Shown: positions 32,405 to 41,048, counted from the first letter of the stretch. The stretch is 64,000 nucleotides of DNA from Streptomyces lateritius (GCF_014649715.1 NZ_BMTO01000011.1:119422-183421), one strand, 5' to 3'. Notes: generated from the sequence alone by a model not told the origin. A program made the numbers and translations.

Positions 32405-33808
32405 TCAGGACCGGGCGAGTCCGGCCACGCGGAGGGCGTGCAGCAGGTCCCGTTCGCGGGCCGGGGACACCGTGCGAGCCGCCTCGATGAGCTGGGGGAC
32501 GAGGCCGTGCGGGTCGGCGCTCGCGAGACGCGCGGCGTCCTCCGGGGTGCGGACGCGGACGAAGGCGGTGAGGAGGGCGTGCGCCTCGCGGTGGTGACCC
32601 TCGGCCCGAAGGGCGGCGCAGGCTCCGGCGAGCTCCTCCGCCGGGCGCGCGATCCCCTGGCGAAGGAGCTGGTCGCAGTCCTGCGCACGTCCCGCGTCGG
32701 CCAGCGCGCCGGCGACGGCGGCGAGCCGGCCGGGCGGCAGCGAGGCCGCCTCCCATAGCAGGGTGGCCCAGTCGGCGCCGAGTCCGACGCGGTGCAGCTC
32801 CGTCGCGAGCGCCGGCAGCCAGGCGGGAGGCCCGGCGAGGGCCTCGCAGAGCAGGGCGTGCGCTTCGCCGCTGCGACCTTGGGCGCGCAGCCGTCGCAGC
32901 GCGTGGACGGCGTTCCCGGCCGCGCGCGCCGCCTCCGGGGCGACCTCTCCGGTGACGGAGGAGGTGGCGGGCGCGGCAGGAGCCGGGGCCTCCGCTCCGC
33001 CGAACCGGGCGCCGCGCGGCGCCGCCCCGGCCACGGGGAGGGTGGGCACGGCCACGGGCGCGGCCTCCGGGCCCTCCTCGACCTCGTCCATCCACGCGTA
33101 ACGGGCGCCGCGAGGTCTCCGCTTGGAGCCGGCACTCTTCCTGGACGGCTCGGGCGCGGCCGCCACGGAGTCCGTCCCCGGGCTCAGAGTCCGGCTCGCG
33201 CTCAGGCTCGGGCCCGGGCTCAGGCTCGGGCCCGGGCTCGGGCTCGGAGCGAGACCCGCACCGGGGCCCGGGCCCCGGCCCCGGCCCCGGCCCCGACCAA
33301 GATTTCGGCCCGTCTCTGCCGCCAGGCGGGCCAGCCGGGCCGTCAGCTCGGTGACGCGGGCCGTCGCGCGGCTGTGGTCGTCCCGCGTCCAGGCCAGCTC
33401 ACCGCTCAGCCCGGCGGCGTCCGCGGAGGCGGGGGCCGCCCGCAGGCGGGCGGCCAGCTCCTGGGAGCGGCCAGCGGCGTACCGCCGCTCCCGCTCCACC
33501 AGCTCAAGGCGCTCGCGCAGCGCCTCCTCCCCGCCGGGCCGTCGGTCGTGGGCGGCCGCCGCAGCGGTGTGCAGCGCCCTGGCGTGTGCCGCCTGTGGTC
33601 CGCCACCCGACTCGCCGAGGTCCTGGAGGAGGGATTCGACGACGTCCCAGGGCAGGATCTCGGCGCCGTCGAGGCAGGCCCGCAGACCCTCGGGGTCCCG
33701 GCTCGCGAAGACTCCGTACCAGCCCTCCCCCGGCTCCAGACGGGACACCAGTTCTCTGAGGTAGCGCGCGAACGCGCCGACCTCCGCCGGGAGTTGATAC
33801 ACCGTCAT
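32405..33808 (-). CDS. Actinobacterial hypothetical protein with coiled-coil and low-complexity centre
   Basis: A 467-residue protein that looks like a conserved Streptomyces hypothetical; no function recognised. Residues 1-60 form a folded start (YQLPAEVGAFARYLRELVSRL). About 95-165 is a helical region with heptad-like Arg/Glu/Leu and a probable coiled coil. About 167-215 is a Gly/Pro/Ser/Arg low-complexity linker (GPGPG, PSPGPSLSPG). About 295-467 is a helical repeat-like C-terminus (GRSGEAHALLCEALAG, ADAGRAQDCDQLL, GHHREAHALLTAF) reminiscent of TPR-type pairs. The N-terminal segment has the feel of an XRE-partner or scaffold protein, but this is not shown. It is transcribed alone. Confidence 0.75.
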   Translation of the reverse strand: MTVYQLPAEVGAFARYLRELVSRLEPGEGWYGVFASRDPEGLRACLDGAEILPWDVVESLLQDLGESGGGPQAAHARALHTAAAAAHDRRPGGEEALRERLELVERERRYAAGRSQELAARLRAAPASADAAGLSGELAWTRDDHSRATARVTELTARLARLAAETGRNLGRGRGRGRGPGPGAGLAPSPSPGPSLSPGPSLSASRTLSPGTDSVAAAPEPSRKSAGSKRRPRGARYAWMDEVEEGPEAAPVAVPTLPVAGAAPRGARFGGAEAPAPAAPATSSVTGEVAPEAARAAGNAVHALRRLRAQGRSGEAHALLCEALAGPPAWLPALATELHRVGLGADWATLLWEAASLPPGRLAAVAGALADAGRAQDCDQLLRQGIARPAEELAGACAALRAEGHHREAHALLTAFVRVRTPEDAARLASADPHGLVPQLIEAARTVSPARERDLLHALRVAGLARS

Positions 33809-33929
33809 ACTGCCCGCACCACCCGCGCACTCGACTGGGACCTTCCGGTCCGCAGGTATTCGACCCCAGTCGTGTTACGGGACGGCTACAGATTGTTTTC
33901 GGGCAGGGCCCGGCTGCCGCGCGAGCGGG

Positions 33930-34343
33930 TCACGAGGACGACGGGGACGGGGAGGGCGAGGGCGCGAGGCTCACCGCGATACCCGTGTGCGGACGCTTGC
34001 CGAGCCGGGCGATCGTGGCGGGCCAGTCGACGAGCCAGAACTGCCAGGTGTACTTCCGGGCGAGCAGCTTGCGCACCCGGCGCAGCTCCTGCGCCTCCAG
34101 CAGCCGCGCGGTGCCCGCCATGCTCACCGCACCCTCGGCGACCTTCCCGCGCACGTCGCAGACCGCGACCACGGCCCGGGGGTCGTTCCGCAGCCGCTTG
34201 ACCTTCCAGGAGTCGCTGCGGGTCCACGCGTACAGTTCTGCGCCCTCCACCGCGTACCAGACCGGCGTCGCCACGCCCGTCCCGTTCCTGCGGAAGGTGG
34301 TCAGACTGACGTAGCGGCCGCGCCGCAGCTCCTCGGGCATCAT
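33930..34343 (-). CDS. PPOX-class F420/FMN-dependent oxidoreductase-like protein
   Basis: A 137-residue split-barrel protein of the pyridoxamine-phosphate-oxidase-like class. It contains YVSLTTFRRNGTGVATPVWY, the opening common to actinobacterial F420-dependent reductases, then LYAWTRSDSWKVKRLRNDPR, where basic residues contact the cofactor phosphate, and VAVCDVRGK. The C-terminus is a Pro/Ser repeat tail. Substrate and cofactor are not established; mycobacterial and streptomycete relatives reduce varied compounds with F420H2 or bind haem or FMN. Two adjacent ATG codons are possible starts. Confidence 0.8.
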   Translation of the reverse strand: MMPEELRRGRYVSLTTFRRNGTGVATPVWYAVEGAELYAWTRSDSWKVKRLRNDPRAVVAVCDVRGKVAEGAVSMAGTARLLEAQELRRVRKLLARKYTWQFWLVDWPATIARLGKRPHTGIAVSLAPSPSPSPSSS

Positions 34344-34401
34344 GCGGCCGAGAGTACGTGCCCCCGTGGACCGGCGGCTCGCGCCCTCGGCCCGAGCGGC
34401 G

Positions 34402-34653
34402 TCAGACGGGTACGAGCGCGCAGCGCGTGACGATCTCGTCCAGGGAGAGGCCGAGGACCCGCGCGAGCGCCGCGACGGTGAAGAAGGCGGGGGTCGGGGC
34501 CCGTCCGGTCTCGATCTTGCGGAGCGTCTCCGGGGAGAGCCCGGCCGAGACCGCGATCTCCACCATGGAGCGGTCGCCGCGGGCCTCGCGGAGGAGGAGG
34601 CCGAGCCGCTCGCCGCGCTCGCGCTCTTCGGGGGTCAGGGGTGTGCGCACCAT
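34402..34653 (-). CDS. Small XRE-family helix-turn-helix regulator
   Basis: An 83-residue protein consisting of one XRE domain: GERLGLLLREARGDRSMVEI then AVSAGLSPETLRKIETGRAP (recognition helix) and FFTVAALARVLGLSLDEI. Its start is 6 nt downstream of the -10-like TAGAAT on the reverse strand, with no room for a 5' leader, so it is probably translated from a leaderless mRNA. It is divergent from the methionine aminopeptidase gene across only 32 nt that contain the palindrome ATACCGGTAT. Autoregulation and control of its neighbour are therefore likely but inferred. Confidence 0.88.
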   Translation of the reverse strand: MVRTPLTPEERERGERLGLLLREARGDRSMVEIAVSAGLSPETLRKIETGRAPTPAFFTVAALARVLGLSLDEIVTRCALVPV

Positions 34654-34659
34654 GCCCCC

Positions 34660-34678
34660 ATTCTAATACCGGTATAGT
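34660..34678. promoter_or_regulatory. Back-to-back leaderless promoters over a shared palindrome
   Basis: The 10-bp palindrome ATACCGGTAT (34666-34675) overlaps or abuts two outward-facing -10 elements: TATAGT (34673-34678, forward) and TAGAAT (34665-34660, reverse). The forward element ends 7 nt before the ATG at 34686 and the reverse one 6 nt before the ATG at 34653, so transcription should start at the start codons. A protein bound at the palindrome would block both. Confidence 0.65.
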
Positions 34679-34685
34679 AATGGGA

Positions 34686-35453
34686 ATGGTAGAGATCAAG
34701 ACGGACAGGTCCCTGCGGGAGATGCGGGAAGCGGGACGGGTGGTCGCCGAGGCGCTGGCGGCCGTACGGGCGAAGGCGGCGCCGGGCGTCGCACTCAAGG
34801 AACTGGACCGGGCGGCCCGGGCGGTCCTCGCAGCGGCCGAGGCGGGCTCACCCTTCCTCGACTACCACCCCGAGTGGGCCCCGGTCCCCTTCCCGGCGGT
34901 CGTCTGCGCCTCGGTGAACGACGCGATCGTGCACGGCATCCCCGACGACCGGCGGCTGGCCGACGGGGATCTCGTCTCCATCGACTGCGGGGCGAGCCTC
35001 GGCGGCTGGGTGGGCGACGCGGCCGTCAGCTTCACCGTGGGCCGGGCCCGCCCGGAGGACACGCGTCTGATCGACACGGCGTACGAGGCCCTGGAGGCCG
35101 GCATCGGCGCGGCCGTCGTCGGCAACCGGATCGGCGACATCGCGCACGCGATCGGCCGGGTCTGCCGGGGCGCGGGGTACGGCATCGCGGACGGCTTCGG
35201 CGGCCACGGCGTGGGCCGCACCATGCACGAGGACCCGGGCGTTCCCAACGAGGGGCGCCCGGGCCGGGGCATGCCGCTGCGCCACGGGATGGTCATCGCG
35301 ATCGAGCCGATGCTGATCGGTGGCGGCGGGGACGAGCACTACACGGCGCGGGACGGCTGGACGGTCCGCACCATGGACGGTTCCCGCGCCGCCCACACGG
35401 AACACACCGTGGCGATCACGGACGACGGCCCCAGGATCCTCACGGCGCTGTAG
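34686..35453 (+). CDS. map: Methionine aminopeptidase type I
   Basis: A 255-residue metalloprotease that removes N-terminal methionine from nascent proteins. The five metal ligands appear in order: Asp in SIDCGASLGGWVGDAAVSF (two), His in GHGVGRTMHEDPGV, Glu in AIEPMLI and Glu in HTEHTVAI. The conserved His of the substrate pocket is in DAIVHGIPDD. Start candidates are in-frame ATGs at 34680 and 34686; 34686 is preferred because a -10 hexamer ends 7 nt before it, implying a leaderless transcript. This is probably not the housekeeping copy, which in actinobacteria lies near secY and adk. Confidence 0.93.
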   Translation: MVEIKTDRSLREMREAGRVVAEALAAVRAKAAPGVALKELDRAARAVLAAAEAGSPFLDYHPEWAPVPFPAVVCASVNDAIVHGIPDDRRLADGDLVSIDCGASLGGWVGDAAVSFTVGRARPEDTRLIDTAYEALEAGIGAAVVGNRIGDIAHAIGRVCRGAGYGIADGFGGHGVGRTMHEDPGVPNEGRPGRGMPLRHGMVIAIEPMLIGGGGDEHYTARDGWTVRTMDGSRAAHTEHTVAITDDGPRILTAL

Positions 35454-35467
35454 GCCGCCGGGCGCCG

Positions 35468-35505
35468 GTGGGGGCGGCACCGCCCGTCCCCGGCACCGCC
35501 CCCAC
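35468..35505. terminator. Hairpin terminator between convergent map and gamma-glutamyltransferase genes
   Basis: Perfect 10-bp arms GTGGGGGCGG (35468-35477) and CCGCCCCCAC (35496-35505) enclose an 18-nt loop, 14 nt after the map stop and 23 nt before the other gene's stop. It should work in both directions. Confidence 0.8.
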
Positions 35506-35528
35506 GCGGGGGTCGGTGCCCACGCGCC

Positions 35529-37340
35529 TCAGTGCGCCGGTCGGACCACCATCGCCGAGCCGCCGCCCCGTCGTACCGTCTCCGCCGCGGCCACCCAGCG
35601 GCCGTCCGGAAGTCGTTGCACGCCGGTCGCCGCACCGATCTCCGCGTTCTGGCGGAAGCCGTGGCCGATGGCCTCCAGCTCACCCCTCAACGGGCTGTTC
35701 CACAGCTCCGGTTCCAGTTCCGTGGTCGTCTGGTTCCGCTGGCTGGCCCGGGGCGCCGCGATGGCCTCGACCAGCGGCAGTCCGCGGTCCACGACCCCGG
35801 TGAGGGTCTGCAGGACGGTGGTGATGATGGTGGCCCCGCCCGGGGAGCCCAGCGCGAGGACCGGCCGCCCGTGCCGGTCGAGGACGATCGTCGGGGACAT
35901 CGAGGACCGGGGCCGCTTGCCCGGTCCCGGCAGGTTCGGGTCGTGGACGGCGGGGTTCGCCGGGGCGAAGGAGAAGTCGGTCAGCTCGTTGTTGAGCAGG
36001 AAGCCGCGGCCCGGCACGGTGATCCCGCTGCCCCCCGTCGACTCGATCGTCAGGGTGTAGGCCACGACGTTGCCCCACCGGTCGGCGACCGTCAGGTGGG
36101 TGGTGTTCTCGCCCTCGTACGTGGTCGGCGCCGCCGTCCCTCCGGCGGCGCAGGCCGCCGGCTTCCGCGGGTCCCCCGGCGCCAGCGGGCTGGTCAGTAC
36201 GGTGTCGTCGCGCATCAGACAGGCCCGGGAGTCGGCGTACCGCTGCGAGAGCAGCTCGCGCGTGGGCACGTCCTCGAAGGCGGGGTCACCGACCCAGCGG
36301 CCCCGGTCGGCGAAGGCGATCCGGCTGGCCTCGATGAAGCGGTGCAGATAGGCGGCGCGGGAGGCGGAGGAGAGATCGGTCCGCTCCAGGATGTTGAGCG
36401 CCTCGCCGACGGTCGTACCGCCGGAGGACGAGGGCGCCATGCCGTAGACGTCGAGGCCCCGGTAGGAGATCTTCGTCGGCCGGCGCCACTCCGTCTCGTA
36501 CGCGGCGAGATCACGCTCCGTCAGGTCGCCGGAGCGGACGACCCGGGTGGCGCCGGCGCGGACCGGCGGCGTGCGCACGGTGTTCACGATGTCCCGGGCG
36601 AGCGGCCCCTTGTAGAGCGCCCCGACGCCCTCACGCGCCAGCTTCTCGTACGTACGCGCCAGATCGGGGTTCTTGAAGGTGGAGCCGACCACGGGGAGTC
36701 GGCCCCCTGGCAGGAAGAGTTCGGAGGAGGCGGGGAAGTCCCGGAAGCGGGCCTCGTTGGCGGCCGTCTGGGCGCGGAAGGTGGCGTCGACGGTGAAGCC
36801 CTCGCGGGCCAGGCGGCCGGCCGGTTCGAGGAGGGTGCGCAGCGGCTTGGTCCCCCACGCGTCGAGCGCGGTCTTCCAGGTCGCCGGGGTGCCGGGCGTA
36901 CCGACGCTGCGGCCGCTGGTCATGCCCTCCTCGAAGGGGATGGGCTTGCCGTTCTCCACGAACAGGTTCGCGTCGGCCGACCGGGGCGCGGTCTCGCGGC
37001 CGTCGATCGTGTGGACGGTGCGCTTCCGCGCGTCGTAGTGGACGAAGTAGCCGCCTCCGCCGATGCCGGCCGAGTACGGCTCGGTGACGCCGAGGGCCGC
37101 GGCCACGGCGACGGCCGCGTCGACGGCGTTCCCGCCCCGGCGGAGCACCTCGATGCCGGCGGCGGAGGCGTCGGCGTCGACACTGGCGACGGCCCCGCCG
37201 TAGCCGACGGCGACGGGCTCCTTCACCGGGGGCGACGCGGTGTCCGCTCCGGCCGTCGTCGGAGGAGCCGCGGCTCCGAGCGAGAGCCACGTCGCGGCGA
37301 CGACGAGAACCGACCCATTCCGCAGCACGGAACGACGCAT
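35529..37340 (-). CDS. ggt: Secreted gamma-glutamyltransferase
   Basis: A 603-residue Ntn-hydrolase. An N-terminal signal peptide (VLVVAATWLSLGAAAPPTTAG) indicates export. The proenzyme should self-cleave before the catalytic Thr in YEGENTTHLTVADRWGN, around residue 410, giving a large and a small subunit. Substrate-binding motifs include GRETAPRSA near residue 115 and SSMSPTIVLDRHGRP plus LGSPGGATIITTVLQ in the small subunit. It hydrolyses or transfers the gamma-glutamyl group of glutathione or similar amides; mycothiol-using actinobacteria mostly use it on glutamyl peptides or glutamine. It stands alone. Confidence 0.93.
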   Translation of the reverse strand: MRRSVLRNGSVLVVAATWLSLGAAAPPTTAGADTASPPVKEPVAVGYGGAVASVDADASAAGIEVLRRGGNAVDAAVAVAAALGVTEPYSAGIGGGGYFVHYDARKRTVHTIDGRETAPRSADANLFVENGKPIPFEEGMTSGRSVGTPGTPATWKTALDAWGTKPLRTLLEPAGRLAREGFTVDATFRAQTAANEARFRDFPASSELFLPGGRLPVVGSTFKNPDLARTYEKLAREGVGALYKGPLARDIVNTVRTPPVRAGATRVVRSGDLTERDLAAYETEWRRPTKISYRGLDVYGMAPSSSGGTTVGEALNILERTDLSSASRAAYLHRFIEASRIAFADRGRWVGDPAFEDVPTRELLSQRYADSRACLMRDDTVLTSPLAPGDPRKPAACAAGGTAAPTTYEGENTTHLTVADRWGNVVAYTLTIESTGGSGITVPGRGFLLNNELTDFSFAPANPAVHDPNLPGPGKRPRSSMSPTIVLDRHGRPVLALGSPGGATIITTVLQTLTGVVDRGLPLVEAIAAPRASQRNQTTTELEPELWNSPLRGELEAIGHGFRQNAEIGAATGVQRLPDGRWVAAAETVRRGGGSAMVVRPAH

Positions 37341-37458
37341 TCCTACCTCCAGTCAACGACCGTCCGGGCAGCGTAACTTCCCCCTGCCTTCCCCGTCAGG
37401 ACCGCCTCGAACACGCCGCCTCGAACGGGGGCCCGATCCCCCGCTAGCATGCGCGCCC

Positions 37459-38196
37459 ATGAATGAAGACCTGCGCAATGTCGTGCTCGGCGTCCTCGCG
37501 ACCGGCGTCAGCGCGTCGCTGGGCTGGCTGACCCGCACCTACGTCTGGCGCCGTCGGCACCGGCGCAAGCAGGCGTTCTTCGGGCTTCACGACGGTGCCG
37601 AGTGCCTGCTGGTGGTGAACCGCAAGGCGGGCGGCGAGCGGGTGGTGCACAACGTCGACGTGTCCGCTCTGATCGAACTCTCCGTACTGATCAAGGACTG
37701 CGGGGCGCGGCCGGAGATAGTCCAGCACGACATGGCCCGGCAGGGTCTCGGGGACCGTACGGAGTTCTGTGTGGGCGGTCCGTACTCCAATCGGCGGATG
37801 GCCGCTCATCTGTCGTCCCTGCTGCCGGGGCTGGCGATGAACGTGGAGCCGGAGCCGGTCGAGGACCAGGGCATGTTCACGGTCGACGGCGAGGTGTACC
37901 GGGGGGTGTACGGGCTCACCGAGTACGCCGTCCTCGCCCGGCTCACCGGGGGCGAGGGCGGGCGGCCGGTCTTCCTCTTCTGCGGCCAGTCCGCGATCAC
38001 CAATCAGGCCGCGACCCGCTATCTGGCGCGGCACCACGAGAAGCTGGCGCGCACCTACGGCTCCGGGCCGTTCGTGCTGCTCCTCAAGGTGGTCAACTCC
38101 GAGGCATACGGCCCCGATGTGGTGGAGCTGATCGCCGATGTCACGCGGGCGGCGCGGACGGCTCCCGCCACCGCGTCCGAACCGGCAGCGACTTGA
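37459..38196 (+). CDS. Membrane-anchored hypothetical protein
   Basis: A 245-residue protein, not recognised. One hydrophobic segment near the N-terminus (VVLGVLATGVSASLGWLT) is followed by a strongly basic stretch (WRRRHRRKQAFF), consistent with an N-out or N-in anchor and a cytoplasmic globular domain. That domain reads as alternating strand/helix (CLLVVNRKAGG, SALIELSVLIKDCG, RPVFLFCGQSAITNQAATRYL), hinting at a nucleotide-binding-type fold. It ends in an Ala-rich tail. Its last 56 nt overlap the end of the convergent P450 gene. The ATG at 37459 is preferred; the frame upstream is shadow. Confidence 0.7.
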   Translation: MNEDLRNVVLGVLATGVSASLGWLTRTYVWRRRHRRKQAFFGLHDGAECLLVVNRKAGGERVVHNVDVSALIELSVLIKDCGARPEIVQHDMARQGLGDRTEFCVGGPYSNRRMAAHLSSLLPGLAMNVEPEPVEDQGMFTVDGEVYRGVYGLTEYAVLARLTGGEGGRPVFLFCGQSAITNQAATRYLARHHEKLARTYGSGPFVLLLKVVNSEAYGPDVVELIADVTRAARTAPATASEPAAT

Positions 38197-39403
38197 CGCC
38201 GTTGATGAAGTTGGAGACGAGCCGCCGGGGCGGGGCCGCGAGTTCGAGTCCGGTGAGCGACTCCCGTACCTCCTCGTGCAGTACGCGCAGTTGGAGCCGG
38301 GCGAAGTGCGCGCCGAGGCAGACGTGGGGGCCGTCCCCGAAGGAGACGTGCGGGTTCGGGGTCCGTCCGAGGTCGAGCCGGTGGGGTGCGCGGAAGACCC
38401 GCTCGTCGTGGTTGGCGGAGGCGTGCAGGACGACGACCTTGTCCCCCGCGGTGATCCGCTGCCCGGCGAGTTCGGTGTCGCGGGTGGCGGTGCGCCGGAA
38501 GGAGAGGACGGGCGGGTGGCTGCGCAGGAGCTCCTCGACGGCGCTGTCCATGCCCACCTCGCCGTTCCACAACCGATCTCGCTCTTCCGGGTGTCCGGCG
38601 AGGGCGAGCAGGCCGCCGGGGGCGGCGGAGCGCACGGTGTCGTTGCCCGCGACGGTCAGCAGGAAGAAGAACATCTCCAGCTCGGCGTCGTGGAGTTCAG
38701 AGGTGGCGAGTACGGTCATGACGTCGTCCGCGGGGTGCGCACGCTTGTACGCGGCGAGTTCCTGGGCGTACCGGAACATCTCGGCGAGCATGGCGGGCGA
38801 GCGCGGGTCGACCGGTCGACCCCGCTCGTCGAGGACGGCCGGTTCGTCGGGGTCCTGGTAGGCGATCACGCGCTCGGTCCACGCGAGCAGCAGGCCCCGG
38901 TCGGCGGCGGGGACACCGAGCAGGTCGGTCAGGTTGAGCAGGGCGTAGTCGTCGGTGACGGTCCGGACGAGGTCGACCTCGGGGCCGTGTTCGCGGGCGG
39001 CCCGCAGCAGGGTCCTCGCCCTGTCCCGCGCGGTCGCGGCGAACCGTTCGATCCGGCCCGGGGTGAACGCCCGGCTGACGAGCCGGCGCGGCCTTCCGTG
39101 CCCGGGTGGGTCCTGGTTGAGCATCATGCGCCGGATGAACGGCAGGTCGGCGGGGTGGGGGTCCCGGATCTGGGTGGCGCCGAGGTACGACGAGTAGGCG
39201 GTGGCGTCCTTGAGTACGCGCACGACGTCGGCGTGCCGGGTGACGGCCCAGAAGCCGGGACCGGGGGGCCAGCCGAGGACTTCGTACTCCTCCTGCCAGG
39301 CGACGGGACGGTGGTCGCGCAGGGCCTTGAAGGTGTCGTGCGGCAGTCCGCGGGCGTAGACGCGGGGATCGAAGACGTCGTAGCCGTCGCTCGTGTTCTC
39401 CAC
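38141..39403 (-). CDS. Cytochrome P450
   Basis: A 420-residue soluble bacterial P450. The haem-binding loop FGDGPHVCLGAHFARLQL has the Cys ligand near residue 362. The I-helix oxygen-activating motif is VAGNDTVRSA with the acid-alcohol pair (DT), and the K-helix ExxR is EELLR. A GTG at 39403 gives a normal length; the longer frame upstream is antisense to the radical SAM gene. It needs a separate ferredoxin and reductase, none encoded nearby. The substrate is unknown; this CYP class in streptomycetes acts on terpenes, steroids or fatty acids. It is divergent from the radical SAM gene. Confidence 0.92.
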   Translation of the reverse strand: MENTSDGYDVFDPRVYARGLPHDTFKALRDHRPVAWQEEYEVLGWPPGPGFWAVTRHADVVRVLKDATAYSSYLGATQIRDPHPADLPFIRRMMLNQDPPGHGRPRRLVSRAFTPGRIERFAATARDRARTLLRAAREHGPEVDLVRTVTDDYALLNLTDLLGVPAADRGLLLAWTERVIAYQDPDEPAVLDERGRPVDPRSPAMLAEMFRYAQELAAYKRAHPADDVMTVLATSELHDAELEMFFFLLTVAGNDTVRSAAPGGLLALAGHPEERDRLWNGEVGMDSAVEELLRSHPPVLSFRRTATRDTELAGQRITAGDKVVVLHASANHDERVFRAPHRLDLGRTPNPHVSFGDGPHVCLGAHFARLQLRVLHEEVRESLTGLELAAPPRRLVSNFINGVKSLPVRTRWREPSAPPA

Positions 39404-39572
39404 GGGCCCAGCTTGGCACGGGACGCGACGGCCTGACCCCCTCGATCCGCGCCGGCGTCCGTTGATCCGGCGCCGGCGGCCGCCCTGTCCCACCGAGGGC
39501 CGTCGGCCGGGGCCCCGCCCCCGCGGGTTAGGCTTCGAAGCGCCCCTCTTGGAGTCGAGGACGGAGCAGGAC

Positions 39573-40943
39573 ATGGAGAGCGTCAGCCGTACCGCGCTGG
39601 TCGAGGACCTGATGGGGCGCTTCCCGCACGTGCCCCGGGAAGCCGTGATTAAGGAGGATCTCCTGCGGGGCGGCATGGCCTTCGACGCGTCCGCGCTGAG
39701 CGGGGGCGCCGACGGGGCCTCGGGTGACGTCAAGCCGAAGTCGTACTTCATCTTCTCCTTCGACCACCGCACGCTGCCGGAGCTCGGGGCCGCGGCGCTC
39801 AACCGGCCTCCCGAGGAGATCGTGCTCACAGGCGGCCCGTACGGACTGCGCCGGACCGTCGTGTCCGTGCGGGTCAATCCGGACTCGCCGTACGTCGTGC
39901 GGGGTGGCGAGGACGGCACGCTGGGCCTGTACCTGGACGGCGCGCGGATCGCGGACGTCGGCCTGCCTCCGATGCCGGAGTACTACCGTCACACGCTGTC
40001 GAACGGCAAGTCGGTGATGGAGGTCGCGCCGACCATCCAGTGGGGCTACCTCGTCTACCTGACGGTCTTCCGGGTGTGCCAGTACTTCGGCGCCAAGGAG
40101 GAGTGCCAGTTCTGCGACATCAACCACAACTGGCGTCAGCACAAGGCGGCGGGCCGGCCGTACACCGGTGTGAAGCCCGTCGAGGAGGTGCTGGAGGCGC
40201 TGGAGATCATCGACCGGTACGACACCGCGGGCACCTCCCGGGCCTACACCCTCACCGGCGGCTCGATCACCTCGCAGGTCGCCGGCCGCGACGAGGCCGA
40301 TTTCTACGGCCACTACGCGCAGGCCATCGAGGAGCGTTTCCCAGGCCGCTGGATCGGCAAGGTCGTCGCCCAGGCGCTGCCCCGCGACGCCGTGCAGCGG
40401 TTCCACGACTACGGCATCCGGATCTACCACCCCAACTTCGAGGTGTGGGACCGGCGGCTGTTCCAGCTGCACTGCCCGGGCAAGGAGCGGTACGTCGGCC
40501 GTGACGAGTGGCACCGCAGGATCCTGGACTCCGCCGAGATCTTCGGTCCTCGTCATGTGATCCCCAACTTTGTGGCGGGCATCGAGATGGCCGAGCCCTT
40601 CGGCTTCACCAAGGTGAGCGAGGCGATCGACTCGACCACCGAGGGGCTGCGGTTCTTCATGTCGCACGGCGTCGTCCCGCGCTTCACCACCTGGTGCCCG
40701 GAGCCCACGACGCCCCTCGGCAAGGCCAACCCGCTGGGCGCGCCGCTCGAATACCACATCCGTCTCCTGGAGGCGTACCGGGCGACGCTGGAGGAGTTCG
40801 GCCTGAACTCCCCACCCGGCTACGGCCCCGCCGGCCCGGGTCGTGCGGTGTTCTCGGTCAGCTCCTTCATGGACAGCCTCGAAGGACTCGAAGGACTGGA
40901 AAGCCACGAGGGCCGCGAAGGCATCGAGGAAGCGTCCGTATAA
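39573..40943 (+). CDS. Radical SAM-like protein with unusual cysteine spacing
   Basis: A 456-residue protein of a family I know only as uncharacterised in Streptomyces. The cluster cysteines are in CQYFGAKEECQFCDIN (about residues 169-181), spaced CX8CX2C instead of CX3CX2C, with the aromatic and Asp/Asn that follow as in radical SAM enzymes. A downstream Gly-rich LTGGSITSQV resembles the SAM-binding GGE motif region. Later barrel strands read FVAGIEMAEPFGF and TWCPEPTTPLGKANP. The N-terminus (LVEDLMGRFPHVPREAVIKE) is a distinct domain, and the tail is a Glu/Gly/Leu repeat. The start has GGAG 6 nt before it. It is divergent from a P450, with no recognisable precursor peptide. Confidence 0.75.
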   Translation: MESVSRTALVEDLMGRFPHVPREAVIKEDLLRGGMAFDASALSGGADGASGDVKPKSYFIFSFDHRTLPELGAAALNRPPEEIVLTGGPYGLRRTVVSVRVNPDSPYVVRGGEDGTLGLYLDGARIADVGLPPMPEYYRHTLSNGKSVMEVAPTIQWGYLVYLTVFRVCQYFGAKEECQFCDINHNWRQHKAAGRPYTGVKPVEEVLEALEIIDRYDTAGTSRAYTLTGGSITSQVAGRDEADFYGHYAQAIEERFPGRWIGKVVAQALPRDAVQRFHDYGIRIYHPNFEVWDRRLFQLHCPGKERYVGRDEWHRRILDSAEIFGPRHVIPNFVAGIEMAEPFGFTKVSEAIDSTTEGLRFFMSHGVVPRFTTWCPEPTTPLGKANPLGAPLEYHIRLLEAYRATLEEFGLNSPPGYGPAGPGRAVFSVSSFMDSLEGLEGLESHEGREGIEEASV

Positions 40944-41048
40944 CCCATCTCACATCCGACATCACCGGAATAGCGCAGGTTTTCGGAACCTTTCACGGCC
41001 TCTGCCCCTCTCCCCCGGCGAGAGAGATCAACACCGGAGGTCGTCCCC

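Noticed and set aside
34686-35453. Creatinase or Xaa-Pro peptidase instead of methionine aminopeptidase
   Set aside because: The metal-ligand order and length match type I MetAP, with no N-terminal domain as in prolidases.
40977-40993. Intrinsic terminator AGGTT TTCGG AACCT after the radical SAM gene
   Set aside because: Only a 5-bp stem with two following T residues; too weak to list as a feature.
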